Assembly: GCA_036652695.1 (NCBI GenBank) | Contig: JAVVVJ010000002.1 | Coordinates: forward strand, 1-64,000 | Source: Limiplasma sp036652695 | Lineage (GTDB): Bacteria > Bacillota > Clostridia > Christensenellales > Aristaeellaceae | Reading direction: 5' to 3' | Length of the DNA stretch: 64,000 nucleotides | Shown here: positions 16,287 to 25,406 of the stretch, piece by piece | Layout: the number at the start of each line of letters is the position of its first letter | Position numbering within the stretch: position 1 is the first letter of the stretch | Notes under the pieces: generated by a model | What the model was told of the DNA's origin: nothing | Seen by the model: only the letters and a program-made list of their open reading frames with translations | Database searches by the model: none | Position numbers and translations under genes: made by a program

Positions 16287-17395
16287 GCATGCTTTTGACA
16301 AGCGAACAAAAATGTTTGCTGTGGCTCTCCAATGGTGAAATTGCAGCGCGGCGCGCACAGGAGCTAATGGCTGTTTACGGCGGTGCGCAAGGCGTATGGG
16401 ATGCTTTTGGCAAACGCGAGGGTCCGCGCTTTTTAGCAGGCGCGCAGGAGATTCTATCGCGACTACATTCCGTTGACGCCATCGATGGTCTTTGTGAAAA
16501 GCTGACGCAAAAAAACGTTCATTTGCTTTTTCAAGATGATGAGGCGTACCCGGAGCTTTTGAGCGCCATTCCTGATCCGCCTTACCTGCTCTACTATGCG
16601 GGCAAGCTGGAATGCCTTGCGAGGACATGCGTTGCAGTGGTAGGTACGCGCCTTAGCAGCTCCTACGGTGACGAAATGGCTCACATGCTCGCGACCGGCC
16701 TAAGCGAGGCGGGCGTGTGCGTGGTGAGCGGCCTCGCGCGCGGCATTGACGCGGCGGCGCACAAGGCCGTACTGGACGCGGGCGGGAGAACCATCGGCGT
16801 GCTTGGCAGCGGTATTAACGTGCCTTATCCACCGGAGCATACCGCCATGCTCCGCAAAATCGCTGGAGGAATTGGCCTCATCCTTAGCGAATATCCGTTG
16901 GACGCAGAGCCAAAGTCATTCCATTTTCCCTATCGCAACCGGATTATTTCGGGTCTGAGCGTTGGGGTGATTTTTGTGGAGGGCAAGGTGAAAAGCGGCG
17001 GCATGCACACGGTGAGCTCCGCGCTTGAGCAGGGACGCGAAGTTTTTGCCGTGCCTGGCCGCGTGGGCACTGCATACAGCGTGGGTCCTCATACCATACT
17101 GCGTGAGGGAGCGCGCATTGCGACCAGCGCGCGTGATGTGCTGGATGACCTCGGTATCAATGAGGAAACGCCGGAAGCTTGTGCGCCGCAGCAGGTGTCG
17201 GAGCGCTGTGGACCCTGCCAGCGCAAGATCCTTGACGCTCTGCGCGTAGAGCCGCTGGGCATTGCAGAGCTGGCGCTGCAAACCGCTGAAAGCACAGATA
17301 CGTTGCTTGTGGAGCTTGGCTTGCTGGAAATTATGGGCAAGGTGAACCGTGAGGCGGGAAACCGCTTTGCGTTGCCGCTTTTGCCTCATCCATAG
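16283..17395 (+). CDS. dprA: DNA-processing protein DprA/Smf
   Basis: The 370-residue protein loads RecA on incoming single-stranded DNA during transformation. A helix-hairpin-like N-terminus precedes the Rossmann core: VAVVGTRLSSSYG, VVSGLARGIDAAAH, LGSGINVPYPPEH and FPYRNRIISGLS. A winged-helix-like C-terminal domain ends it. The GTG at 16283 overlaps the comM stop and has GGGAGG 8 bases upstream; a TTG at 16277 is less well placed. The usual serine-glycine run after the nucleotide-binding loop reads KSGGMHTVSSA, a small family variation. Confidence 0.95.
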   Translation: MSMLLTSEQKCLLWLSNGEIAARRAQELMAVYGGAQGVWDAFGKREGPRFLAGAQEILSRLHSVDAIDGLCEKLTQKNVHLLFQDDEAYPELLSAIPDPPYLLYYAGKLECLARTCVAVVGTRLSSSYGDEMAHMLATGLSEAGVCVVSGLARGIDAAAHKAVLDAGGRTIGVLGSGINVPYPPEHTAMLRKIAGGIGLILSEYPLDAEPKSFHFPYRNRIISGLSVGVIFVEGKVKSGGMHTVSSALEQGREVFAVPGRVGTAYSVGPHTILREGARIATSARDVLDDLGINEETPEACAPQQVSERCGPCQRKILDALRVEPLGIAELALQTAESTDTLLVELGLLEIMGKVNREAGNRFALPLLPHP

Positions 17396-17455
17396 AGGAG
17401 AGCCTAACGGCGGACCTTTGTTACTCGGTTCTGATTTGGAAAGGATGGTTATCGA

Positions 17456-19585
17456 ATGGCAACAACAACACAGCCTCAAAAGCTTGTCATCGTAGAATCC
17501 CCCGCAAAAGCCAAGACGATTGAAAAGTTTTTGGGAAAAGGCTATAAGGTGGAGGCGTCTCAGGGACATGTGCGCGATTTGCCAAAATCGCAGATTGGCG
17601 TGGACACCAGCAATGATTTTGAAATGAAGTACATCACCATACGCGGCCGAGGCAAGATTCTGGCGCGTATCAAGAAAGAAGCCAAAAGCGCCTCGCGCGT
17701 CTTTCTCGCAACTGACCCTGACCGCGAGGGGGAAGCAATTTCTTGGCATCTGGCTCAAACGCTGGGCATTGATCCCCTCAAGCCATGCCGCATCGAATTT
17801 CATGAGATCACAAAAAAGGCGGTCAAGGAGGCCATTGAACATCCCCGCGCCATTGACATGGATCGCGTGGATGCGCAGCAGGCGCGCCGGGCGCTGGATC
17901 GCCTCGTGGGCTACAAAATCAGCCCCCTGCTATGGGCAAAGGTGAAAAAGGGGCTTTCCGCAGGCCGTGTGCAGAGCGTGGCTACGCGCATGGTTGTGGA
18001 GCGCGAGCAGGAAATCGAGGCCTTTTTACCGGAAGAATACTGGGATATCAGCGGCCAATTTGCCGCGCCTAGCCAAAAGGGCAAAAAGATGGCCTGCGAA
18101 GCAAAGCTTGTGAGCATCGATGGCAAGAAGGCGACCATCCATCATGAGGATGAAGCCATGTTTGCGAAGAAGCGCATCATGGAGGCTACCTTTTCCGTTA
18201 AAAGCAGCAAATCGGGCGATAAACTAAAACGCCCACAGCCGCCATTTACCACATCCAGCCTTCAGCAGGAGGCCAGCCGCAAGCTGAACTTCTCCACCGC
18301 GAAAACCATGCAGGTGGTGCAGCAGCTCTATGAGGGAATCGATCTTGGTAAGGCGGGTACGGTCGGCTTGGTCACGTATATCCGTACCGATAGCGTTCGC
18401 GTGGCCGATGAGGCAGTTGTAGCTGCGCGCACGTACCTCACCAACCAGTATGGCGCGGAATACTGCCCGGAGCAGCCCAACCAGTATAAGGGGCGTAAAA
18501 ATGCGCAGGACGCGCATGAGGCCATTCGCCCCACCTATGTGGATCATACGCCGGATAGCGTGAAGGCGTCCTTAACCCGCGAGCAATATAACCTGTATAA
18601 GCTCATTTACGCGCGCTTTCTTGCCAGCCAAATGAAGCCCGCCGCGTTCCAGACGCTTACCATGGACATCCTAGGCGATGGCATGGATATGCGCTACTAT
18701 GGCGAGCATATGACCTTTGCTGGCTACCGCGCCGTATATATTGAAAGCACGGATGACGAGCAGGAGGAGCCAGAGAGCGTGCTTCCCGTGCTTTCGGAGG
18801 GCGATGCCGTTGTGTTTACCGCCGTGGATGCGGCGCAGCATTTCACCCAACCGCCCGCGCGCTTTACCGAGGCTAGCCTTGTTAAAACGCTGGAAGAAAA
18901 CGGAATTGGTCGCCCGAGCACCTATGCGCCCACCATCACTACCATTATCGCGCGCGGGTATGTGAGCCGCGAAAAGAAGCGCTTGTTCCCAACGGAGCTG
19001 GGGCGCATGGTGACCAGCATGATGACCGAGTATTTTGCACCGATTGTGGATACGGAGTTCACCGCTTCCTTGGAGGATCGGCTGGATACGGTGGAGGAGG
19101 GCGCTGCCGAGTGGCGGCAAATCCTTCGTGAATTTTACCCACCCTTTGAGGCAATGCTTGACGTGGCCGAGGAGAAAATCGAAAAGATCGAGGTCAAGGA
19201 TGAGGTCAGCGATGTGCAATGCGATAAATGCGGCGCAATGATGGTTTACAAGATGGGGCGCTTTGGCAGATTTTTGGCTTGCCCCAACTTTCCCACCTGC
19301 CGTAATGCAAAACCCATCTTGCACTATATCGATGCGTCATGCCCCAAATGCGGCGCGCGCCTCATGGAAAAGACCAGCAAGAAAAACCGCAAGTTCTACG
19401 GCTGCGAAAAATATCCGGAATGCGATTTTGTAAGTTGGGAGAAACCCATTATGGATCGCTGTCCGCAATGCGGCAGCTATATGGTGGAAAAGCGCGGGAA
19501 GCGCGGGGAGATGATCCACCTTTGCGCAAACGAAACCTGCCGCTGCAAGGTGATTGTCCCAGACGATGGTGAAAAGGAAAGTTAA
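17456..19585 (+). CDS. topA: DNA topoisomerase I (type IA)
   Basis: The 709-residue enzyme relaxes negatively supercoiled DNA. The Toprim domain (LVIVESPAKAKTIEKFLG, DPDREGEAISWH), the active-site tyrosine motif GLVTYIRTDS and GIGRPSTYAPTI are all present. Three C-terminal zinc ribbons follow (CDKCG, CPKCG and CPQCG, each with a later Cys pair). The ATG is preceded by GGAAAGGATGG, the ribosome-binding form that recurs in this window. It belongs to the comM-dprA-topA-trmFO block. Confidence 0.97.
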   Translation: MATTTQPQKLVIVESPAKAKTIEKFLGKGYKVEASQGHVRDLPKSQIGVDTSNDFEMKYITIRGRGKILARIKKEAKSASRVFLATDPDREGEAISWHLAQTLGIDPLKPCRIEFHEITKKAVKEAIEHPRAIDMDRVDAQQARRALDRLVGYKISPLLWAKVKKGLSAGRVQSVATRMVVEREQEIEAFLPEEYWDISGQFAAPSQKGKKMACEAKLVSIDGKKATIHHEDEAMFAKKRIMEATFSVKSSKSGDKLKRPQPPFTTSSLQQEASRKLNFSTAKTMQVVQQLYEGIDLGKAGTVGLVTYIRTDSVRVADEAVVAARTYLTNQYGAEYCPEQPNQYKGRKNAQDAHEAIRPTYVDHTPDSVKASLTREQYNLYKLIYARFLASQMKPAAFQTLTMDILGDGMDMRYYGEHMTFAGYRAVYIESTDDEQEEPESVLPVLSEGDAVVFTAVDAAQHFTQPPARFTEASLVKTLEENGIGRPSTYAPTITTIIARGYVSREKKRLFPTELGRMVTSMMTEYFAPIVDTEFTASLEDRLDTVEEGAAEWRQILREFYPPFEAMLDVAEEKIEKIEVKDEVSDVQCDKCGAMMVYKMGRFGRFLACPNFPTCRNAKPILHYIDASCPKCGARLMEKTSKKNRKFYGCEKYPECDFVSWEKPIMDRCPQCGSYMVEKRGKRGEMIHLCANETCRCKVIVPDDGEKES

Positions 19586-19631
19586 GGCTAGGTAGAGGGC
19601 ACATTTGCAAATGCAAAAGGATGGTTATGGA

Positions 19632-20954
19632 ATGAACGTAACGATTATCGGCGGCGGTTTGGCTGGGTGTGAAGCGGCATGGCAGCTTGCCAGCCGCGGC
19701 GTAACGGTTGAGCTGTATGAGATGAAGCCGAATCAAAAAAACCCCGCGCAGCAGCTGTCCACTATGGCGGAGCTTGTATGCAGCAACAGCCTTCGCAGCG
19801 ACCGCCTGAGCAACGCGGTTGGCCTTTTAAAAGCGGAAATGCGCAAGCTTGGCTCGCTGATTATGCATGTCGCGGACGATACCGCCGTACCTGCGGGTGG
19901 AGCGCTCGCAGTGGACAGGGTCAGCTTTTCACAACAAATCGACGCAGCGATTCGCAATCATCCGCAAATTTCCGTGCATGACGAGGAAATTTGCGAAATA
20001 CCAGCGCAGGGAACCGTGGTGATCGCTACGGGGCCGCTCACCAGCGATGCGCTTTCCAATGACATCGCGCGGTTAAGCGGACTTTCCACCTTGCATTTTT
20101 ATGACGCTGCCGCGCCGATTGTAACCGCAGACAGCCTTGATATGAGCAAGGTTTTTCGCATGTCGCGCTATGAACGGGGGGAGGATTACCTCAACTGCCC
20201 TATGACGCGCGAGGAGTACATGGCGTTTACCCATGCGCTGCAAACCGCCGAAACCGTAGAGATCCATGGCTTTGAGGAAAAGGCGGTGTTCGAGGGCTGC
20301 ATGCCTATTGAAAGCATGGCAAAGCGCGGCGATTTATCCATTGCCTTTGGACCCCTAAAGCCTGTGGGGCTATGCGACCCGCGTACAGGCAAGGAGCCTT
20401 TCGCGGTGGTACAGCTTCGGCAGGACAACTATTCCGGTTCGCTCTATAACTTGGTTGGCTTTCAAACGCGGTTGACCTACCCGGAGCAACGGCGCGTCTT
20501 TGGGATGATTCCTGGGCTGGAAACGGCGGAATTCGCTCGCCTTGGCGTGATGCATCGCAATACTTTCCTGAATAGCCCCGGCTTTTTGGATGATACCTAT
20601 CGCGTACTGGGGCAGGAGAGGCTCTCCTTTGCCGGGCAGATTACCGGTGTGGAGGGCTATGTGGAAAGCGCGGCAAGCGGATTGCTGGTAGGGCTGACGC
20701 TCGCGTACCGCGAACGCGGGCTTGAGCCGCCGCGCTTTAGCGGCAAAACGGCGATTGGCGCGATGGCGCGCTATGTGAGTACCCCCAACAAACGCTTTCA
20801 GCCAATGAACTGCGCTTTTGGCTTGATCGACGAGCTGGAAGTTGCGCCAGGCGAACGCCGGATTCGTAACAAACAACAGCGGTATGAAAAAATTTCCGAA
20901 CGAGCTTTGTTGGAGATCGACGCGGCATTTCGACAGTTGGAGCAAGTTCAATAG
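19632..20954 (+). CDS. trmFO: tRNA (uracil-5-)-methyltransferase TrmFO
   Basis: This 440-residue flavoprotein makes ribothymidine at position 54 of tRNA using methylene-tetrahydrofolate. The N-terminal FAD loop TIIGGGLAGCEAAWQLA is followed by YEMKP, LVCSNSLRSD and, near the end, GQITGVEGYVESAASG and NCAFGLID, all TrmFO signatures. The ATG at 19632 puts the FAD loop at the N-terminus and has AAAAGGATGG upstream; the upstream ATG at 19605 adds nine unlikely residues. It follows topA, as in Bacillus. Confidence 0.96.
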   Translation: MNVTIIGGGLAGCEAAWQLASRGVTVELYEMKPNQKNPAQQLSTMAELVCSNSLRSDRLSNAVGLLKAEMRKLGSLIMHVADDTAVPAGGALAVDRVSFSQQIDAAIRNHPQISVHDEEICEIPAQGTVVIATGPLTSDALSNDIARLSGLSTLHFYDAAAPIVTADSLDMSKVFRMSRYERGEDYLNCPMTREEYMAFTHALQTAETVEIHGFEEKAVFEGCMPIESMAKRGDLSIAFGPLKPVGLCDPRTGKEPFAVVQLRQDNYSGSLYNLVGFQTRLTYPEQRRVFGMIPGLETAEFARLGVMHRNTFLNSPGFLDDTYRVLGQERLSFAGQITGVEGYVESAASGLLVGLTLAYRERGLEPPRFSGKTAIGAMARYVSTPNKRFQPMNCAFGLIDELEVAPGERRIRNKQQRYEKISERALLEIDAAFRQLEQVQ

Positions 20955-21004
20955 AGAATTCAACCCGCAAATGGTACACTCTCAAAATGAGGAGGAAGAA
21001 ACCA

Positions 21005-22417
21005 ATGAAACGTTTGCTTGCCCTGCTACTAACGATGACACTCCTGCTCAGCTGCCTGCCGGGTGCGGCCATGGCCAAGAAGAATACGCAGATGCGCGAT
21101 GGAGTGCCCGTTTGGACGGAGGAAAACGTTCGCAATTACGCACTCGTCTACATTTCCGGCAAGATGATGAATACCCTTTGGGATTACTATGATTTGCAAA
21201 TTCGCCGCTACATGCCCATGACCACCTTTGAAAGCATGCTTACGGAGCTGGAATGGATGACCGGCGATTTTCTGGCGCTGGGTACCTACAGCAGCTTTGA
21301 GGATGCAAAGAACCTGACCAAAACGCATATTTTGCACCTGTGTATGGAAAAACAGGATCTGGATATGTACTTCACCCACAAGAACAAGGAGAACGATTGG
21401 GAGATTATGGCTGTTGAATTTGTTCCCGCTGAAAAACAAAAGGTCAGTGACACAAGCGATATGCTTGTTGACGGGGACGTTGAAAATAAGCTTGGCAGCG
21501 ATGCCTACACTCAGACCGATATCACGGTGGGAACGGCGCCTTATGAGCTCAAGGGGATTTTGACCATGCCTACGGAGGCCAGCGCGGAAAAGCCCGTGCC
21601 TGCGTGCGTGCTTGTGCATGACCGCGGCGCGCTGGATATGCATAGCACCCAAGGGCAGACGACCCTTTTTGATGATTTGGCATACGAGCTTGCCGATATG
21701 GGTATCGCATCCATCCGTTACGATAAGCGCACCTTCACCTATGGCGAAAGCGATGAAATGACCGTAAAGGAAGAGGTTGTGGATGACGCGCTTGCCGCCG
21801 GGGCTTTGCTTTCCCAAAACGCGTTGGTGGATAAGCGGCGGATTGTGGTGCTCGGGCATGGCTTTGGCGCGATGCTTGCACCGCGCATCCTGTCGCAATC
21901 CAACGGGATTTTTCAGGCCATGGTTCTCATCGGTGGCACGCCCAAAACGCTTTTGAGCGTTTTGAAGGAAGAGCATGCAAGCGAGCTTGCCGCCATGACG
22001 GAAGAAGAGCGCCGTGTGATTGAAAACAGCATCAGAAAAATGGCAGATATGAAAGAGGAAGATGCGCGCCAGCTTACGCTCTTCGGCCGTAACGGCTACT
22101 ATTATTGGGAAATGGAGCGCTATGACCCCGTTACGCTGATCAAAACCACAAAGGCGCCTGCCTATATCTTGCAGGGCAAGAACGATCCAATTGTGAGCGA
22201 ACATGATGGTTGGCGCGCCTATGCCGATGCGATTGGCGATGTGAATTATGTAAGCATAAAGGCGCTGCGTGGGCTGAATCACCTGCTGATGAATGATACA
22301 AGCACGCCAGCCGGTCAGCAGCCGACCTATAGCATCGCAACCTCGCTTGACATTCAAGCGGGCAAGAACATTTCCAACTGGATTTTGGGTCTGTTTCCTG
22401 TGGAGGACGATGAATAA
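21005..22417 (+). CDS. Exported alpha/beta-hydrolase-fold protein lacking the serine nucleophile
   Basis: The 470-residue protein has a signal peptide (about 1-24, ending GAAMA). A DUF3887-like domain (about 30-150) precedes an alpha/beta hydrolase domain resembling dienelactone-hydrolase/YvaM-type enzymes (about 165-460). At the nucleophile elbow it reads LGHGFGAM, with Gly286 where the family has Ser. The acid (GKNDPIV) and histidine (GLNHLLM) positions are kept. The ATG at 21005 follows GAGGAGG. It sits between trmFO and hslV, where codV/xerC is usual. It may be a binding protein, a pseudo-enzyme or an enzyme with a shifted nucleophile. Confidence 0.75.
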   Translation: MKRLLALLLTMTLLLSCLPGAAMAKKNTQMRDGVPVWTEENVRNYALVYISGKMMNTLWDYYDLQIRRYMPMTTFESMLTELEWMTGDFLALGTYSSFEDAKNLTKTHILHLCMEKQDLDMYFTHKNKENDWEIMAVEFVPAEKQKVSDTSDMLVDGDVENKLGSDAYTQTDITVGTAPYELKGILTMPTEASAEKPVPACVLVHDRGALDMHSTQGQTTLFDDLAYELADMGIASIRYDKRTFTYGESDEMTVKEEVVDDALAAGALLSQNALVDKRRIVVLGHGFGAMLAPRILSQSNGIFQAMVLIGGTPKTLLSVLKEEHASELAAMTEEERRVIENSIRKMADMKEEDARQLTLFGRNGYYYWEMERYDPVTLIKTTKAPAYILQGKNDPIVSEHDGWRAYADAIGDVNYVSIKALRGLNHLLMNDTSTPAGQQPTYSIATSLDIQAGKNISNWILGLFPVEDDE

Positions 22418-22432
22418 AAGGATGTGGAAAAT

Positions 22433-22966
22433 ATGGCCATGATGGGAACCACCATTTGCGCCGTTAAGCGGGGCAATCAAGTCGCTGTTGCTGGAGATGG
22501 GCAGGTGACGATGGGGGAGCATACCGTGTTCAAATCGACTGCCAAAAAAGTGCGCAGGCTATATAATGGGCAAGTGATCGCGGGCTTTGCGGGCTCTGTG
22601 GCGGATGCGTTCTCCCTGTGCGAGCGGTTTGAGGAAAAGCTCACCCAATGCGGCGGCAATTTGGAACGCGCTGCCGTAAGCCTTGCGCAGGACTGGCGCG
22701 GTGATAATGGCGCTCGTAAGCTGGAAAGCATGATCATTGTTGCGGACAAGACCACCATGCTCATCCTAAGCGGCAATGGCGAGGTCATTGATCCGGATGA
22801 CGGCGTTGCAGCCATCGGCTCCGGCGGCAATTTTGCGCTGGCGGCGGCGCGTGCGCTGGTGCAGAATACCGATTTGAGCGCTGAGGAAATTGCCGTGAAG
22901 GCCATGGAAGTTGCGGCTTCCATCTGTGTTTTTACCAACGATCATATCAGCGTGGAAACGCTCTAG
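22433..22966 (+). CDS. hslV: ATP-dependent protease subunit HslV (ClpQ)
   Basis: This is the 177-residue proteolytic subunit of the HslUV complex. The short leader MAMMG is expected to be removed, exposing the catalytic threonine of TTICAVKRG. VAVAGDGQVTMG and AIGSGGNFALAAARAL are conserved. I chose the ATG at 22433, which has AAAAGGA 10 bases upstream; a GTG at 22424 and ATGs at 22439 and 22442 are alternatives. hslU follows after 12 bases. Confidence 0.95.
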   Translation: MAMMGTTICAVKRGNQVAVAGDGQVTMGEHTVFKSTAKKVRRLYNGQVIAGFAGSVADAFSLCERFEEKLTQCGGNLERAAVSLAQDWRGDNGARKLESMIIVADKTTMLILSGNGEVIDPDDGVAAIGSGGNFALAAARALVQNTDLSAEEIAVKAMEVAASICVFTNDHISVETL

Positions 22967-22978
22967 GAGGCGCAAGCA

Positions 22979-24346
22979 ATGAAGGAACTAACGCCAAGAG
23001 AGATCATGCGGGAGCTTGATCGCTATATCATCGGGCAAGACGAAGCCAAGCGCGCCGTGGCGGTGGCGCTGCGCAACCGCTACCGGCGTTCGCTGGTGGA
23101 TGAGCCAATGCGCAATGAGATCAGCCCCAAGAACATCCTGATGATCGGCCCCACGGGCGTGGGTAAAACGGAGATTGCCCGCAGGCTTGCCACCCTTGTC
23201 AGCGCGCCCTTTATTAAGGTGGAGGCGACCAAGTTTACCGAGGTTGGCTATGTAGGGCGCGATGTGGACAGCATTATCCGCGATTTGATGGAAAACGCGA
23301 TTCGCATGGTGCGCAAAGAGTTTTCGCAGCGGGTAGAAACGCGCGCGATTGTGCTGGCTGAAGATCGACTGGTGACGCTGCTGGTGAATCCTCCAAAGAA
23401 ATCGCAAAATAATCCCTTCGATTTTCTGATGGGCAAGAAGGAACCTGAAGCGCCTAAGGAGGAGCAGGACAAGCTCGCTCTGCGCCGCGAGGATGTGCGC
23501 GAACAGCTCCGCAACGGCGGGCTGGAGGAACGAGAAATCGAAATTGAGGTTGCGGATAGCATGCCGCAGCTTGAGGTGGGCGGAAATTCCATCAACATCG
23601 GCGATATGATGGGTGGCATGCTGCCGCCCAAGACGAAAATCCGCCGCGTGAAGGTGAAGGAAGCCCGTAAGATTTTGTTGGAAGAGGAATCCGATAAGCT
23701 GATTGATGAGGATGCGCTTCGCGAGGAGGCTATCCGTCGAGCCGAACAGCAGGGCATCGTGTTTATTGATGAAATAGACAAGGTGGCTGGGCGCTCCGCT
23801 GGCGGTCATAGCGGCCCGGATGTGAGCCGCGAAGGCGTGCAGCGCGATATTCTACCCATTGTGGAGGGAAGCACCGTCGTTACCAAATACGGTGCGGTGC
23901 GCACGGATTTCATGCTCTTTATCGCTGCTGGCGCGTTCCATGTAGCCAAGGTAACCGATCTCATACCGGAGCTTCAGGGACGCTTCCCCGTGCATGTAAC
24001 GTTGCAAAGCCTCACGAAGGAGGATTTCAAGGCGATCCTGATCCAGCCGGAGAACGCGCTCACACGCCAGTACGAAGCGCTGCTGGCTGTGGATAAGGTG
24101 TTCCTTTCCTTTGAGGATAGCGCCATTGACGCAATTGCCAACGCTGCTTATTTGCTCAATGAAACCAAGGAGGACATTGGCGCACGCCGTCTGTATGCGG
24201 TTTTTGAAAGGCTGCTGGAGGACATCAGCTTCAACGCGGGCGGCGATGAAATGCCCAATGTATACTTAAACATCAATGGCGATTATGTGCTGGAGCACCT
24301 TGGCAAGGATGACGTAAGCATGGATATGAAGCGCTACATTCTATAA
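22979..24346 (+). CDS. hslU: ATP-dependent protease ATPase subunit HslU (ClpY)
   Basis: This 455-residue AAA+ unfoldase feeds substrates to HslV. LTPREIMRELDRYIIGQDEAKRAV is represented at the N-terminus, with Walker A GPTGVGKTEIARRL (about 57-70) and Walker B GIVFIDEIDKVA. The inserted I-domain lies between them and the C-terminal arm ends YIL. The ATG follows AGGAGG. A strong terminator closes the block here; codY, which often follows hslU in Bacillus, is absent. Confidence 0.97.
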   Translation: MKELTPREIMRELDRYIIGQDEAKRAVAVALRNRYRRSLVDEPMRNEISPKNILMIGPTGVGKTEIARRLATLVSAPFIKVEATKFTEVGYVGRDVDSIIRDLMENAIRMVRKEFSQRVETRAIVLAEDRLVTLLVNPPKKSQNNPFDFLMGKKEPEAPKEEQDKLALRREDVREQLRNGGLEEREIEIEVADSMPQLEVGGNSINIGDMMGGMLPPKTKIRRVKVKEARKILLEEESDKLIDEDALREEAIRRAEQQGIVFIDEIDKVAGRSAGGHSGPDVSREGVQRDILPIVEGSTVVTKYGAVRTDFMLFIAAGAFHVAKVTDLIPELQGRFPVHVTLQSLTKEDFKAILIQPENALTRQYEALLAVDKVFLSFEDSAIDAIANAAYLLNETKEDIGARRLYAVFERLLEDISFNAGGDEMPNVYLNINGDYVLEHLGKDDVSMDMKRYIL

Positions 24347-24355
24347 ACCAAGAAA

Positions 24356-24404
24356 GCGCAAGCAAAAAGGCCGGTTTTCTGCAAACTGGCCTTTTTGCTT
24401 GCGC
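24356..24404. terminator. Bidirectional terminator between hslU and nupQ
   Basis: A 22-bp stem with a single G-T mismatch (GCGCAAGCAAAAAGGCC arm against GGCCTTTTTGCTTGCGC) has a 5-base loop. The T-rich and A-rich arms give U-runs on both strands, so it can end both the hslU transcript and the convergent nucleoside-transporter transcript. Confidence 0.88.
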
Positions 24405-24423
24405 TTCATGCGGAACAACGCTG

Positions 24424-25404
24424 TCAGCGCCCACCCTTGTCGTAGGGAATGCCCTCTGCCTTTGGCGCACGGCTCTTTTTGCTGGTAAGGATCAGCACAA
24501 TCATCGTCACCAAATAGGGGAGCATTAGGTAAATGTACTCGCTGCCCTTGATATCGAACTCGGGCAGGAAAGGAATCATATCCTTGTAGGATGCAAGGAT
24601 TTTGAAAAACGCGAAGAACAGCGATGCACAGAAGATGTTCAGCGGCTTCCAGTTGCCGAAGATCATCACTGCCAGCGCGAGGAAGCCGTAGCCTGCCACG
24701 GAGCTTGCAAAGCCGCTGCCAGCTGCCATTGTGAACGCAAGGCCGCCGATACCGCCCAAAAAGCCGGAGATCCCTACGCCCAAATAGCGCATCCGGTATA
24801 CGTTGATGCCGACGCTGTCCGCAGCCTGCGGATGCTCACCGCAGGAACGGAGGCGAAGCCCCGTCTTGGTCTTGTACAGGAAGATCACTGTGGCAATCAA
24901 CAAACATAACGCAATTGGGGTGGTCAGATACAGGGATTTGAAAACAAGCCGAGAGAAGAAATCTTCTCCTGCCGCCATGCCAAGGCTTTCCTGCGTGATG
25001 CGAACCCACTTGGGCAGCATGATGGTGGTCTGCGCTTGGCCTTGCACCGTCCATGTGATCACAACCGCCAGCGCGGGCGCGAGCATATTCAGCGCCGTAC
25101 CGCCGATGGTCTGGTCAGCCTTGAGCTTGATGGATGCGAAAGCTAACAGCATGCTGAACAGCGCGCCCGCTGCTCCCGCGATCAAAATAGCAATCAGCAT
25201 GTATAGCTGAGGCGCGTTTTCACCAAAGCCAGCATCATCTGCATAGCGCAGGAACAGACAGGCGCATAGTGCGCCAATGATCATAATGCCCTCCAAGGCA
25301 ATGTTAATAATGCCGCTACGCTCTGAAAACATGCCGCCCAATGCCACAAGCAGCAGTGGAACCGCGAACAAAATGGTTGCGCTTAAAATATCGGCCAGTA
25401 ACAT
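24424..25404 (-). CDS. nupQ: Nucleoside ABC transporter permease (NupQ-like)
   Basis: This 326-residue integral membrane subunit (BPD_transp_2 family, about 8-9 membrane helices) starts MLLADILSATILFAVPL and contains LGGMFSERSGIINIALEG, the conserved loop of BMP/Nup-type importers. The ATG has AGGAGG upstream and lies 2 bases after the stop of the partner permease, so the two are co-translated. It forms half of the membrane channel for nucleoside uptake. Confidence 0.92.
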   Translation of the reverse strand: MLLADILSATILFAVPLLLVALGGMFSERSGIINIALEGIMIIGALCACLFLRYADDAGFGENAPQLYMLIAILIAGAAGALFSMLLAFASIKLKADQTIGGTALNMLAPALAVVITWTVQGQAQTTIMLPKWVRITQESLGMAAGEDFFSRLVFKSLYLTTPIALCLLIATVIFLYKTKTGLRLRSCGEHPQAADSVGINVYRMRYLGVGISGFLGGIGGLAFTMAAGSGFASSVAGYGFLALAVMIFGNWKPLNIFCASLFFAFFKILASYKDMIPFLPEFDIKGSEYIYLMLPYLVTMIVLILTSKKSRAPKAEGIPYDKGGR

Positions 25405-25406
25405 GC

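Noticed and set aside
21029..22522. 497-codon minus-strand frame opposite the hydrolase-fold gene
   Set aside because: It crosses the hydrolase and hslV genes, lacks a ribosome binding site and has His/Arg-rich shadow composition.
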